NCBI GenBank assembly: GCA_945631445.1
Contig: CALZCR010000006.1
Location: forward strand, 1-17,905
Length of the DNA stretch: 17,905 nt
Direction: 5' to 3'
DNA from: an uncultured Corynebacterium sp.
GTDB taxonomy: Bacteria > Actinomycetota > Actinomycetes > Mycobacteriales > Mycobacteriaceae
This document shows positions 1 through 6,995 of the stretch, piece after piece (within the stretch, counting starts at the first letter, position 1; the number at the start of each line of letters is the position of its first letter). The position numbers and the translations under genes were made by a program. The notes under the pieces are model-generated. The model worked only from the letters and a program-made list of their open reading frames with translations. It searched no databases and was not told where the DNA came from.

Positions 1-794
1 ATGTCGGCGACTTCGGCGGCGTCGGTGCGCAGTCCTTCCCGGGAGATCGTCGTGTTGGTCGCGACGATGCCGTCCAGCCCGATCTCCACGGCCAGGTCAG
101 CCACGGCGTCGACGTCTTCGTTCGAGAGATCCGGGGCGATCTTGACCAGCACAGGCTTATCTGTCGATTCCTGCACGGCCAGAAGGATCGGGCGCAAAGA
201 CTCGACCGCCTGCAAATCCCGCAATCCCGGGGTGTTGGGGGAAGAGACGTTGACCACCAGGAAATCCGCCAACGGCCCCAGCGTCGCCGCAGAGACGCGG
301 TAATCTTCCGCGGCCTCCTCCGGCGGCACGACTTTCGTTTTGCCGATGTTGACGCCGATGACGTCGTTGCTGGCGCGGCGGCTCAAATTTCTCGCGGCCG
401 CAGCCGCGCCGTCGTTGTTGAAGCCCATGCGGTTGAGGATGGCTTTGTCCTCCACCAGGCGAAATAGGCGCGGGGCGGGGTTGCCCGGCTGCGGGGAGGC
501 GGTGATGGTCCCCAGCTCGGCGTAGCCGAATCCCAGCGGAGACCAGACGTCGGCGGAGCTGCCGTTTTTGTCGAATCCCGCGGCCAGGCCCAAAGGCCGG
601 GGGAAAGTGACCCCGAAAAGTTCCTGCGACAAGGACTCTTCCTTGACTGGCATGATCCGGCCCAGCGCGCGGTTCAGGGGGGTGGCCCACTGCGCCACGG
701 AGAGCCCAGCGTTGATGATGCCATGGATGCGTTCCGGGTCGACCCGGAACATGGCTTTGAGAACTGTCTGATAAGCGGCGGCGCGCACTGACAT
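1..794 (-). CDS. pyrD: Dihydroorotate dehydrogenase (quinone), class 2, 3'-truncated by window edge
   Basis: Membrane-associated flavoenzyme that oxidises dihydroorotate to orotate, passing electrons to quinone (fourth step of pyrimidine synthesis). About 264 N-terminal residues are visible of the roughly 340-370 usual for the family; the C-terminus lies beyond base 1. Read from the ATG at 794, the protein shows the class 2 landmarks in order: [12 protein letters not shown] (FMN/phosphate region), [46 protein letters not shown], the [14 protein letters not shown] segment that carries the catalytic serine of class 2 enzymes, KIAPDL and ATNTT. The extended N-terminus before the barrel fits the quinone-linked class. 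The start codon lies 3 nt after the stop of the upstream lipoprotein gene, with an AGGA about 9 nt before it, so it is probably the last gene of a minus-strand operon and translationally coupled. No broken codons seen. Confidence 0.96.
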   Translation of the reverse strand, partial: MSVRAAAYQTVLKAMFRVDPERIHGIINAGLSVAQWATPLNRALGRIMPVKEESLSQELFGVTFPRPLGLAAGFDKNGSSADVWSPLGFGYAELGTITASPQPGNPAPRLFRLVEDKAILNRMGFNNDGAAAAARNLSRRASNDVIGVNIGKTKVVPPEEAAEDYRVSAATLGPLADFLVVNVSSPNTPGLRDLQAVESLRPILLAVQESTDKPVLVKIAPDLSNEDVDAVADLAVEIGLDGIVATNTTISREGLRTDAAEVAD

Positions 795-797
795 GGT

Positions 798-1799
798 TTA
801 CAGTCCTGTCGGTTCGTCGACGATCTGGAGCCCTTCGCCGCTGGCGGAGGCCGCCAGGAAGGTGCCGTCGGGGAGGAAAGCGATGTTGTGGGCGTCCGCG
901 ACCGTGTTGATCTCGTGGGTGCCGACGGGCACGCCGCCGGAAATGTCGTGGCCGACTGCACGGTTTGTCGTCGTGGAGGCGACCCAGGCGAGTTGGCGCT
1001 GCGAGTCCCAGGCCGCGCCCCACGGGCTGTCGTCGACCGGCGCCGTCTGATGCAGACGCACCACGTCGTCGTTGGTGTAAATGGCGATCTCCGGGGCGAG
1101 CGTGTCCGCGACGACAATGACGCCGTCCTCACCCGAGGATCCCTGCCCCGCGCCGATGCCCACGCGCAGGGTCCCGCCCTGACGCTGATTGTCCAGGTCA
1201 ATGTTCTGGATCGTGGTGCTGGCGCGGTCGATGCGCACGATCCCGTCCTGCTTCCCCTCCCGGGGAGTGGCGATCAGCTGGTCAGCCGGATGCGCCATGG
1301 CCAGGGTCTCGGGCTCGGCGTCCCGGGAGTAGACCATGATTTCCGCGTCATCCGCGTTGCCCGCGAACATCCGCCCGTCTGCGAACACGGCGGTGGTGGC
1401 GGGGGCGTCTGTCTCCCAGACGGCGACTTCGGCCGGGTTGGCGGCGGGGACCTGCAGGATCTCGTCCCCGCAGGCGACGATGAAGTTCTCGGCGGAGGCG
1501 GCGAGATCTGCGCACTCGGGGCCGAGGGCGGTCTCCGTGGTCGTCCCGGCGCGAAAGTCCTCGAGGTCACCGACATACAGGGTCTCTGCGGAGCGCGCCG
1601 CGATGACGTCGTCGACGACCGCCAGGTCCGAGAACTCGACGCCGGCCTGGACGACGTCTCCGTCCGGGTCAGAGGCGGGCGAGGCGGCGGGGGTGGCGTC
1701 GCCCATCTCCGGCCCGGGCTCCGGCACGCTTCCTGTCTGGCACGCGGTGAGAAGCGTGGCGCTGGCCACGATAACGAGGGAAAGACGTCGTTTCATCAC
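798..1799 (-). CDS. Secreted lipoprotein, beta-propeller-like (LppL-like by context)
   Basis: Predicted exported lipoprotein of 333 residues from GTG at 1799, or 332 from the adjacent ATG at 1796. The N-terminus has a positive start (MKRR), a hydrophobic stretch and a lipobox LLTAC, with the lipidated Cys near residue 20. It is followed by a Pro/Ala/Asp-rich linker (about residues 21-50). The mature part contains repeated short strands with patterns such as FADGRMFAGN, GVIVVADTL and FLPDGTFLAAS, which suggest a YncE/WD-like beta-propeller; I infer this from pattern only. Two further Cys (ECADL and IVACGDE) are close enough to form a disulfide. The position directly before pyrD matches, from memory, mycobacterial lppL (Rv2138) beside pyrD. 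No enzymatic motif is visible, so the function is unknown; a role at the outer face of the membrane is inference. Confidence 0.88.
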   Translation of the reverse strand: MMKRRLSLVIVASATLLTACQTGSVPEPGPEMGDATPAASPASDPDGDVVQAGVEFSDLAVVDDVIAARSAETLYVGDLEDFRAGTTTETALGPECADLAASAENFIVACGDEILQVPAANPAEVAVWETDAPATTAVFADGRMFAGNADDAEIMVYSRDAEPETLAMAHPADQLIATPREGKQDGIVRIDRASTTIQNIDLDNQRQGGTLRVGIGAGQGSSGEDGVIVVADTLAPEIAIYTNDDVVRLHQTAPVDDSPWGAAWDSQRQLAWVASTTTNRAVGHDISGGVPVGTHEINTVADAHNIAFLPDGTFLAASASGEGLQIVDEPTGL

Positions 1800-1807
1800 A
1801 GGTGTTT

Positions 1808-1813
1808 AGCCTA
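1808..1813 (-). promoter_or_regulatory. Candidate -10 box of the lipoprotein gene (leaderless GTG)
   Basis: TAGGCT on the minus strand ends 8 nt before the GTG at 1799, the distance expected when transcription starts at the start codon. No Shine-Dalgarno sequence stands before the GTG, and no convincing -35 was found (TTAGAC lies 20 nt upstream, too far). The box sits just after the stop of the aldo/keto reductase-like gene, so it would be an internal operon promoter. Inferred from spacing alone. Confidence 0.35.
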
Positions 1814-1818
1814 CCCCG

Positions 1819-2631
1819 TCATCGGGAAACATCGTCTAACGCCTGGTGGATGGTCGGCGGGAGAGTGGTGCCCAAGGAGTCGGTCAGTTCGCGCAATTGT
1901 GCGGCGTTGGAGACTCCGACCGTCACTGCGTCGATGCCGTCGCGCTCCCGGATCCAGGCCAGGGCCACGGCGGCGGAAGACAGTCCCAGCCCCGCCGCGG
2001 CGGTGGCGGCGGCCTCCAAGACCGTGTCCGTCTTGGTGCTGAGGTAGGTGTGCGCCTCGGCCCGTCCGGTCCGGCCGGCTAGCACTCCCCGGGCCAGCGG
2101 GGCGCCGGCGATCACCCCGACGCCCAAGTGGGAGGCGGCCGGGATCAGCTCCTCCTCGGCGTCGCGTTGCAGCAGAGAATATTCCTGGGCCGCGGCGACC
2201 ACGCCCGGGGTCACCGCCAGCTGCCAGCCCCGGTAACCGCGCACCCCCGCATACCTGACCCGCCCCGAATCAACCGCCCATTGCAGCGTGGCGGCCACTT
2301 CCTCCGGCGGGGTGTGGGGGTCAAAATGCCCGACGGACCACAGGTCCAGGTGATCCGTGCGCAGCTGCTCGAGCACGTCGTCGAGCTGGCGGATGAGGTT
2401 ACGCCGCGAGCAGTCGACCCGCTGCCCGAGCGGGGCGGCCGAATTAACTCCGCTGGCGGCGGTCAAGACCAGATCGCGGCGGGAAAAGCCGCTGAGGTCC
2501 GCCCCCTCCGAGACGTCGATGAGCGTGCCTCCGGCGTCGAGAAAGGCACTGATGATCTCTGGCTCCGTGGGAGTTCCCAGGCCCAGCTCGGACACTTTCA
2601 ATCCGCTGGCGCCGACGTTTCGTTGCTTCAC
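1819..2631 (-). CDS. Aldo/keto reductase-like protein with degenerate active site
   Basis: A 270-residue protein of the aldo/keto reductase fold when started at the GTG at 2631 ([19 protein letters not shown], the usual family opening). An ATG at 2679 would add 16 residues that do not resemble the family and would overlap uppP. Family landmarks: LGLG near 16-19, TLIDVSEG near 36-43, [21 protein letters not shown] near 78-98, [16 protein letters not shown], and the NADPH-side pattern [17 protein letters not shown] followed by [11 protein letters not shown]. Of the Asp-Tyr-Lys-His tetrad only Asp39 is plain. The Tyr expected five residues later is Ala44, the Lys strand reads VLTAA instead of the usual V(I/L)ATK, and the His position in the DLYxxH pattern is Gly101 with His102 beside it. 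Normal reductase chemistry is therefore doubtful. It is first in the run to the lipoprotein and pyrD and is divergent from uppP. Substrate or ligand is unknown. Confidence 0.87.
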   Translation of the reverse strand: MKQRNVGASGLKVSELGLGTPTEPEIISAFLDAGGTLIDVSEGADLSGFSRRDLVLTAASGVNSAAPLGQRVDCSRRNLIRQLDDVLEQLRTDHLDLWSVGHFDPHTPPEEVAATLQWAVDSGRVRYAGVRGYRGWQLAVTPGVVAAAQEYSLLQRDAEEELIPAASHLGVGVIAGAPLARGVLAGRTGRAEAHTYLSTKTDTVLEAAATAAAGLGLSSAAVALAWIRERDGIDAVTVGVSNAAQLRELTDSLGTTLPPTIHQALDDVSR

Positions 2632-2654
2632 TCCCTCCACACTAGTTGTAGGGT
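2627..2654 (+). promoter_or_regulatory. Candidate promoter of uppP (leaderless GTG)
   Basis: TTCACT (2627-2632), 16 nt, then TAGGGT (2649-2654), which ends 7 nt before the GTG at 2662. The layout mirrors the promoter of the divergent gene: the two 7-nt arms TTCACTC (2627-2633) and GAGTGAA (2660-2666) are perfect inverted repeats, each holding the start codon of one gene and the possible -35 of the other. The AGGG in the box could also act as a ribosome-binding site 8 nt from the GTG. Confidence 0.4.
2639..2644 (-). promoter_or_regulatory. Candidate -10 box of the aldo/keto reductase-like gene
   Basis: TAGTGT on the minus strand ends 7 nt before the GTG at 2631, which fits a leaderless transcript. 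TTCACT on the minus strand (2661-2666) lies 16 nt further upstream as a weak -35. GGAGG also precedes the GTG, but by only 2 nt, too close for an efficient ribosome site. Confidence 0.4.
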
Positions 2655-2661
2655 GTTGCGA

Positions 2662-3528
2662 GTGAACATCACTTTGCATGCTGCCGAGGCCGTGGACCAG
2701 ATGAGCTGGTCACAGGTCATCGTATTATCCATTGTCCAAGGTCTGACGGAGTTTCTTCCGGTCAGCTCCTCCGGCCACCTCCGGATCGTCTCGGAGCTGT
2801 TTTGGGGGCAGGACGCGGGGGCGTCTTTCACCGCGGTCATTCAGCTGGGCACGGAACTGGCCGTGCTGGTGTACTTCGCCAAGGAGATCTGGCAGATTCT
2901 GACCGGCTGGTTCCGTGGCGTGTTCAACAAAGAACAACGCGGACTGGACTACCGGATGGGCTGGATGATCATCATCGGCTCCATCCCGGTCGGCATCGTC
3001 GGCCTGCTGTTCCGCGACGTGATCCGCGACCAGCTGCGCAACCTGTGGATCACCGCGGCAGTGCTGGTGCTCTTTTCCTTCGTCTTCATCTTCGCCGAAA
3101 AATTCGCCAAACATGAACGCAAGCTCGAAGACATGACCGTCAAAGACGCCCTGATCATGGGGCTGTGGCAGTGCCTGGCGCTGATCCCGGGAGTCTCCCG
3201 GTCCGGCGCCACGATCTCCGGCGGACTGTTCTTGAACATCGACCGCGAAGTCGCCACCCGCTTCAGCTTCCTGCTCGCGGTCCCGGCGGTGCTGGCCTCC
3301 GGACTGTTCTCGCTCCCGGACGCCTTCGCCCCGCAGGCCGGCCAAGCCGCCACGGGACCGATGCTGCTCGTCGGCGTGGTCATCTGCTTTGTGCTGGGCT
3401 ACGCCTCCATCGCCTGGCTGCTGCGCTTCGTGGCCAACAACTCGTTTGCTTGGTTCGCGGCTTACCGCATCCCGGTCGGCCTGCTGGTGATGCTCCTGCT
3501 GATGCTCGGCGTACTGCAGCCCTACTAG
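2662..3528 (+). CDS. uppP: Undecaprenyl-diphosphatase UppP (BacA family)
   Basis: Integral membrane phosphatase that converts undecaprenyl diphosphate to the monophosphate, recycling the lipid carrier for peptidoglycan and other wall polymers; it also gives bacitracin resistance. The protein is 288 residues from GTG at 2662, or 275 from ATG at 2701. I chose the GTG because a candidate -10/AGGG precedes it and nothing ribosome-site-like precedes the ATG. Both family motifs are intact: [14 protein letters not shown] (about residues 26-39, with the catalytic Glu) and PGVSRSGAT (about 176-184, with the catalytic Ser/Arg). Several hydrophobic helices follow, including [32 protein letters not shown] and the C-terminal [15 protein letters not shown]. 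Length is normal. mshC begins 10 nt after its TAG stop, so the two are probably co-transcribed. Confidence 0.97.
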   Translation: MNITLHAAEAVDQMSWSQVIVLSIVQGLTEFLPVSSSGHLRIVSELFWGQDAGASFTAVIQLGTELAVLVYFAKEIWQILTGWFRGVFNKEQRGLDYRMGWMIIIGSIPVGIVGLLFRDVIRDQLRNLWITAAVLVLFSFVFIFAEKFAKHERKLEDMTVKDALIMGLWQCLALIPGVSRSGATISGGLFLNIDREVATRFSFLLAVPAVLASGLFSLPDAFAPQAGQAATGPMLLVGVVICFVLGYASIAWLLRFVANNSFAWFAAYRIPVGLLVMLLLMLGVLQPY

Positions 3529-3531
3529 GGT
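3526..3531 (+). promoter_or_regulatory. TAGGGT overlapping the uppP stop: candidate -10 box or ribosome site for mshC
   Basis: The TAG stop of uppP begins a TAGGGT hexamer that ends exactly 7 nt before the mshC ATG at 3539, the same spacing as the TAGGGT before uppP. The run AGGGTGGGGG could equally be a Shine-Dalgarno sequence. The sequence alone does not decide. Confidence 0.3.
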
Positions 3532-3538
3532 GGGGGCC

Positions 3539-4771
3539 ATGCAATCATGGCCTCACCCCGCCGTCCCCGCTGTAGGCGGCGTTTCCGTTCCTCTGCACCT
3601 GCACGATTCCGCCGACGAGGTGATCAAACCCGTCACCGGCTCCGGCATGTACGTCTGCGGCATCACCCCGTACGACTCCACCCACTTAGGACACGCCGCC
3701 ACCTACGTCACCTTCGACGTCATCTACCGCGTGCTCAAAGACAACGGCCACGACGTCCACTACGTCCAAAACATCACCGACGTCGACGACCCGCTGTTCG
3801 AACGCGCCGAGCGTGACGGCCTCGACTGGCGCGACCTGGGTGAAAGCCAGATCGAACTGTTCCGCTCCGACATGGAGCAGCTCTCCGTCATCCCGCCCCG
3901 CGATTACATCGGCGCCGTGGAGTCGGTGGACGAAGTCGTCGACCTCGTCCAACGCCTCCTCGAGGTCGGCGCGGCTTACGTCGTCGACGACGCCGAACAC
4001 CCGGACGTCTACGCCTCCATCGACGCGACCGAACAATTCGGGTACCAGTCCAACTACTCCCGCGCCCAGATGGAAGAATTCTTCGCCGAGCGCGGGGGAG
4101 ACCCCGACCGCCCGGGCAAACGAGACCCGCTCGACGCCCTGGTGTGGCGGGCGCACCGGAAGGGGGAGCCGCAGTGGGATTCTCCGTTTGGCCCGGGCCG
4201 GCCGGGCTGGCACGTCGAGTGCTCGGCGATCGCGACCAACCGGTTGGGATCTCACTTCGCCATTCAGGGCGGCGGTTCGGACTTGAAGTTCCCGCACCAC
4301 GAGTTCTCCGCCGCCCATGCGGAGGCCGCCTCCGGCGGTGAGCGCATGGCCGAGCATTACGTGCATGCCGGGATGATCGGTCTCGAGGGCACCAAGATGT
4401 CCAAGTCGTTGGGTAATCTGGTGTTCGTGCACAAGCTGATCGACGCTGGCCATGACCCGGCCGCCATCCGGCTCGGCATTTACGCGTCCCACTACCGTTC
4501 CGACCGGGACTGGTCCGACGAGATCTTGGCCGAGGCGGAAAAGCGGCTGGCCGGGTGGCGTCACGCGCTACAGACGCCGGGTTCGCTGGCGGACGCGGAG
4601 GCGGCCGTCGCCACGCTGCGCGAGCGCCTGTCCGACGACCTGGACACCATCGGGGCCATGGAAGCGATCGATGAGTGGGCGCAGGCCGACTCCGACGATG
4701 ATGCGGCCGCCGCGGAGCTGATGGCGGACGCCGTCGAGGGGCTGCTCGGCGTGCGGCTACGGGAAAAGTAA
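3539..4771 (+). CDS. mshC: L-cysteine:1D-myo-inosityl 2-amino-2-deoxy-alpha-D-glucopyranoside ligase MshC
   Basis: ATP-dependent ligase joining cysteine to GlcN-Ins, the third enzymatic step of mycothiol synthesis; it is a cysteinyl-tRNA synthetase paralogue without the tRNA-binding C-terminal part. The protein is 410 residues, normal for MshC (about 410-415). The ATG at 3539 gives MQSW at the N-terminus, as in mycobacterial MshC; GTG at 3530 would add three residues. Visible motifs: [17 protein letters not shown] (zinc-binding Cys40 plus the HIGH-like HLGH), [27 protein letters not shown] (second zinc Cys), [19 protein letters not shown] (zinc His region) and KMSKSLGN (Lys286 onward). Codon style changes sharply near 4139 within the gene: G-ending codons are 6 of 40 at 3719-3838 and 23 of 40 at 4139-4258. 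The next gene starts 6 nt after its stop. Confidence 0.97.
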   Translation: MQSWPHPAVPAVGGVSVPLHLHDSADEVIKPVTGSGMYVCGITPYDSTHLGHAATYVTFDVIYRVLKDNGHDVHYVQNITDVDDPLFERAERDGLDWRDLGESQIELFRSDMEQLSVIPPRDYIGAVESVDEVVDLVQRLLEVGAAYVVDDAEHPDVYASIDATEQFGYQSNYSRAQMEEFFAERGGDPDRPGKRDPLDALVWRAHRKGEPQWDSPFGPGRPGWHVECSAIATNRLGSHFAIQGGGSDLKFPHHEFSAAHAEAASGGERMAEHYVHAGMIGLEGTKMSKSLGNLVFVHKLIDAGHDPAAIRLGIYASHYRSDRDWSDEILAEAEKRLAGWRHALQTPGSLADAEAAVATLRERLSDDLDTIGAMEAIDEWAQADSDDDAAAAELMADAVEGLLGVRLREK

Positions 4772-4777
4772 GCGAGA

Positions 4778-5170
4778 ATGAACGCCATGACGATTCGCTC
4801 GGATTTTCAGCCTCAGGTCGATGAATTCATCGGCGAACTCGAGGAGTTCGCCACCGGCGCCTACCTCCAGGACGGTGAAACGGAATTCTGGGAGGCGCCC
4901 TTCGACGCGGCGGCGCTGCCGGAGCTCAAGGCGATCCTCGAGCGCACGCTCGACGCGTTTGAAATGCTCCCCGACGACCCTCCCGGGGACGACCTGGCGA
5001 AGGTGGTCACCGGATCGCTGACCCAGCTGCGTGATTTCAATGAACGCCACCAAGACGCGGTGCTCGAGGACGAGGAAATGGACGAACTGCGCACTGTGCT
5101 GCTCGACGCCGCCGCGGCGACCGGGGCCACGGATGAAGCGCTGACGGAGCTGCCTGACATTGAGCTGTGA
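4778..5170 (+). CDS. Acidic hypothetical protein, 130 residues
   Basis: Not recognised. A small soluble-looking protein of 130 residues (127 if translation starts at the second ATG, 4787, giving MTIRSDFQP). It is strongly acidic: segments such as DEFIGELEEF, LPDDPPGDDLAK and LEDEEMDELRTVL contain clustered Asp/Glu. There is no signal peptide, membrane helix or cysteine. Helical periodicity is likely across most of it, and FNERHQDAVLEDEEMDELRT could form a helix. GCGAGA before the ATG is a poor ribosome site for 4778 but is about 9 nt from 4787, so the second start may be the true one. It starts 6 nt after mshC and overlaps the following HAD gene by 11 nt, so it belongs to the same operon. Codon usage resembles its neighbours and the reading frame is clean, so it is very probably a real gene. 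No function can be assigned. Confidence 0.85.
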   Translation: MNAMTIRSDFQPQVDEFIGELEEFATGAYLQDGETEFWEAPFDAAALPELKAILERTLDAFEMLPDDPPGDDLAKVVTGSLTQLRDFNERHQDAVLEDEEMDELRTVLLDAAAATGATDEALTELPDIEL

Positions 5171-5843
5171 TCACTCGGGTCCCCGGGCGGTGTTCTGGGA
5201 CATGGACGGCACCCTGGTCGACACGGAACCGCTCTGGGGAGTGGCGACCTATGAAATGAGTGAGTTGCTGGGTCGCCGACTCACCCCTGAGCTGAGGGAA
5301 CAGACGGTGGGAGGGCCGTTTTCCAGCACCCTGAACATCTGTGCGCGGCACGCGGGAGTCGAGGCCGACTACGGCCAGTGGCGCCGGTGGATGTACGACC
5401 GCATGGCGCAGCTGATGCACGGCAACGTCCTGCCCGGACCGGGGGTGGCGAAGCTGCTGGGCTCACTGGATGTGCCCATGTTGGTGACCACGAACACGGA
5501 GCGGGAATTGGCGGATCCTTGCATCGACGCCATCGGGCGCGACTTTTTCTCCGGTTCCATCACCGGTGATGAGGTGCCCGCCCCGAAACCGGCGCCGGAC
5601 ATGTATCTGGCCGCCGCCGAGCGGGCCGGGCAGCGGCCGCGAGACTGCCTGGTCTTCGAGGATTCGTGGAACGGCATGACCGCCGCCGCCCATGCCGGGT
5701 GCCGGGTCATCGGGTTGGCGCACGAGGTGCCGGCAGGGGTGGTCAGCATGGTGGATCTGCAGGGAAAAATTGGTTTCGAAGGGGTCACCGCGCAGACGGT
5801 GGGGCAGTGGTGGACTACGCTGATTGACCGTGAAGAACTTTGA
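5160..5843 (+). CDS. HAD superfamily phosphatase (beta-phosphoglucomutase/CbbY-like)
   Basis: Cytosolic Mg-dependent phosphohydrolase of 227 residues with all four HAD motifs: [10 protein letters not shown] (nucleophile Asp14, acid/base Asp16), VTTNT (about 109-113), the motif III Lys in PAPKPAP (Lys143), and VFEDSWNG (about 165-172) with the metal-binding acidic pair Glu167/Asp168. The inserted cap between motifs I and II (residues about 25-95, helical) is of the C1 type, as in CbbY/PGM-like enzymes. The only workable start is TTG at 5160, inside the preceding gene, with GGAG 10 nt upstream; the next in-frame GTG (5190) would leave almost nothing before motif I. It overlaps hisE by 14 nt. 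Location before hisE-hisG makes a small sugar-phosphate or histidinol-phosphate-type substrate conceivable, but the true histidinol-phosphatase is usually another family. The substrate is unassigned. Confidence 0.9.
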   Translation: MSCDHSGPRAVFWDMDGTLVDTEPLWGVATYEMSELLGRRLTPELREQTVGGPFSSTLNICARHAGVEADYGQWRRWMYDRMAQLMHGNVLPGPGVAKLLGSLDVPMLVTTNTERELADPCIDAIGRDFFSGSITGDEVPAPKPAPDMYLAAAERAGQRPRDCLVFEDSWNGMTAAAHAGCRVIGLAHEVPAGVVSMVDLQGKIGFEGVTAQTVGQWWTTLIDREEL

Positions 5844-6093
5844 CTCTCTCTACGCCGAACTGATCGACAAGGCCGCCTCCCGCCCTGAGGGCTCGGGGAC
5901 GGTCGAAGCTCTCGATAAGGGTGTGCACCATATCGGGAAAAAGGTCATCGAGGAGGCGGGCGAAGTCTGGATCGCCGCCGAATATCAGACCGACGAAGAG
6001 CTGGCGGAAGAAATGTCCCAGCTCATCTACTGGACGCAGGTGATGATGGTCGCCCGCGGGCTGTCCCCAGACGACATTTACAAGTACCTCTAG
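5830..6093 (+). CDS. hisE: Phosphoribosyl-ATP pyrophosphatase HisE
   Basis: Hydrolyses phosphoribosyl-ATP to phosphoribosyl-AMP and pyrophosphate, the second step of histidine biosynthesis. The protein is 87 residues, the normal size for a stand-alone all-alpha HisE/MazG-like enzyme. Diagnostic segments are [43 protein letters not shown] (with the EEAGE metal-binding helix) and [22 protein letters not shown] at 5830 is preferred because it gives VKNFDSLY, the usual N-terminus in corynebacteria; an in-frame TTG at 5824 would add two residues. The start lies inside the HAD gene (14 nt overlap), so translation is likely coupled. hisG follows after 7 nt. Confidence 0.96.
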   Translation: MKNFDSLYAELIDKAASRPEGSGTVEALDKGVHHIGKKVIEEAGEVWIAAEYQTDEELAEEMSQLIYWTQVMMVARGLSPDDIYKYL

Positions 6094-6096
6094 GAG
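6092..6096 (+). promoter_or_regulatory. Ribosome-binding site of hisG
   Basis: AGGAG overlapping the hisE stop codon and placed 4 nt before the hisG ATG at 6101. It is one of the few textbook Shine-Dalgarno sequences in the window; together with the 7-nt gap it supports coupled hisE-hisG translation. Confidence 0.75.
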
Positions 6097-6100
6097 AGTC

Positions 6101-6943
6101 ATGTTGAAGATCGCAGTGCCGAACAAGGGGGCCCTGTCCGAGGCCGCCGCCAAAATCCTGTCCGAGGCCGGCTACAAGGGCCGCCGGGACAAGGAACTCA
6201 ACGTCCTCGATGCCGTCAACGAGGTGGAGTTTTTCTTCCTCCGCCCCAAGGACATCGCCATTTACGTGGCTGAGGGGCGCCTGGATCTGGGCATCACCGG
6301 CCGTGACCTGGCGGGCGATTCCTTGGCGGACGTCGAAGAAGTCCTCGGGCTCGGCTTCGGCGGCTCCACGTTCCGCTACGCCGCCCCCACCGGGGAGGAC
6401 TGGACCGTCGCCGACCTCGACGGCAAGCGGATCGCCACCTCGTACCCCAACCTGGTGCGCAAGGACATCGCCGCCCGGGGCATGGAGGCGGAGGTCACCC
6501 GGCTGGACGGCGCGGTGGAGATTTCGATCCACCTGGGCGTGGCCGACGTCATCGCCGACGTCGTCTCCACGGGCAACACGCTGCGCCAGCAGGGGCTGTC
6601 CCCCTTCGGTGAGCCGATCCTGACCAGCGAAGCGGTCGTGGTCAAGCGCGCCGGCCGGGAGCTGGGCGAGGACGCCGAGCGGCTGCTGCGCCGCATCCAG
6701 GGCATTTTGACGGCGCACAATTACCTCATGCTCGACTACAACATCGCCCGGGACAACCTGGCCGACGTGTCCGAGATGACGCCCGGGTTGTCTGGACCAA
6801 CGATCTCGCCGCTGTCTCGGGACGGCTGGGTCGCGGTACGCGCGATGGTCCACCGGAAAGAGGCCAACTCCGTCATGGACCGGCTGTCTGCGGCGGGGGC
6901 GGAGGCAATTCTCGCGTCTGAGCTGCAAATTGCTCGTATCTAG
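6101..6943 (+). CDS. hisG: ATP phosphoribosyltransferase HisG, long form
   Basis: Condenses ATP with PRPP, the committed step of histidine synthesis. The protein is 280 residues, the long hexameric form with a C-terminal ACT-like regulatory domain that confers histidine feedback inhibition, so no HisZ partner is needed. N-terminal domain: [15 protein letters not shown], then [27 protein letters not shown]. The PRPP-binding signature is near [19 protein letters not shown] (about residues 148-166). The C-terminal domain follows from about residue 210: [30 protein letters not shown], then [19 protein letters not shown] and ending [11 protein letters not shown]. Start and length agree with actinobacterial homologues. 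It is the last gene of the uppP-to-hisG run; a 52-nt gap with a likely promoter separates it from aspA. Confidence 0.97.
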   Translation: MLKIAVPNKGALSEAAAKILSEAGYKGRRDKELNVLDAVNEVEFFFLRPKDIAIYVAEGRLDLGITGRDLAGDSLADVEEVLGLGFGGSTFRYAAPTGEDWTVADLDGKRIATSYPNLVRKDIAARGMEAEVTRLDGAVEISIHLGVADVIADVVSTGNTLRQQGLSPFGEPILTSEAVVVKRAGRELGEDAERLLRRIQGILTAHNYLMLDYNIARDNLADVSEMTPGLSGPTISPLSRDGWVAVRAMVHRKEANSVMDRLSAAGAEAILASELQIARI

Positions 6944-6957
6944 AAACGGGCTAGGAT
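6930..6957 (+). promoter_or_regulatory. Candidate promoter of aspA
   Basis: TTGCTC (6930-6935), a 16-nt spacer, then TAGGAT (6952-6957). Transcription would start near 6964, leaving a leader of about 32 nt before the aspA ATG. The -35 overlaps the last codons of hisG. The leader contains AAAGG 8 nt before the ATG as a ribosome site. No U-rich terminator for the upstream operon was found in the gap, so read-through from hisG is also possible. Confidence 0.45.
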
Positions 6958-6995
6958 AAGCGGGATAGTTTCCCCATACTTGGAAAGGCCCGGAG

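Noticed and set aside
1..303. Plus-strand open frame of 100 codons at the left edge
   Set aside because: It is antisense to pyrD; the minus-strand translation has unmistakable dihydroorotate dehydrogenase motifs.
2128..2661. N-terminal extension of the uppP frame far upstream of 2662
   Set aside because: The added sequence is antisense to the reductase-like gene, resembles no UppP, and the family N-terminus is reached at 2662-2701.
3686..4564. Minus-strand open frame of 292 codons opposite mshC
   Set aside because: Antisense shadow of mshC with a Val/Gly/Asp-rich composition and no recognisable domain.
6947..6992. Inverted repeat CGGGC/GCCCG between hisG and aspA
   Set aside because: Five-base arms 36 nt apart are expected by chance in GC-rich DNA and no U-tract follows.
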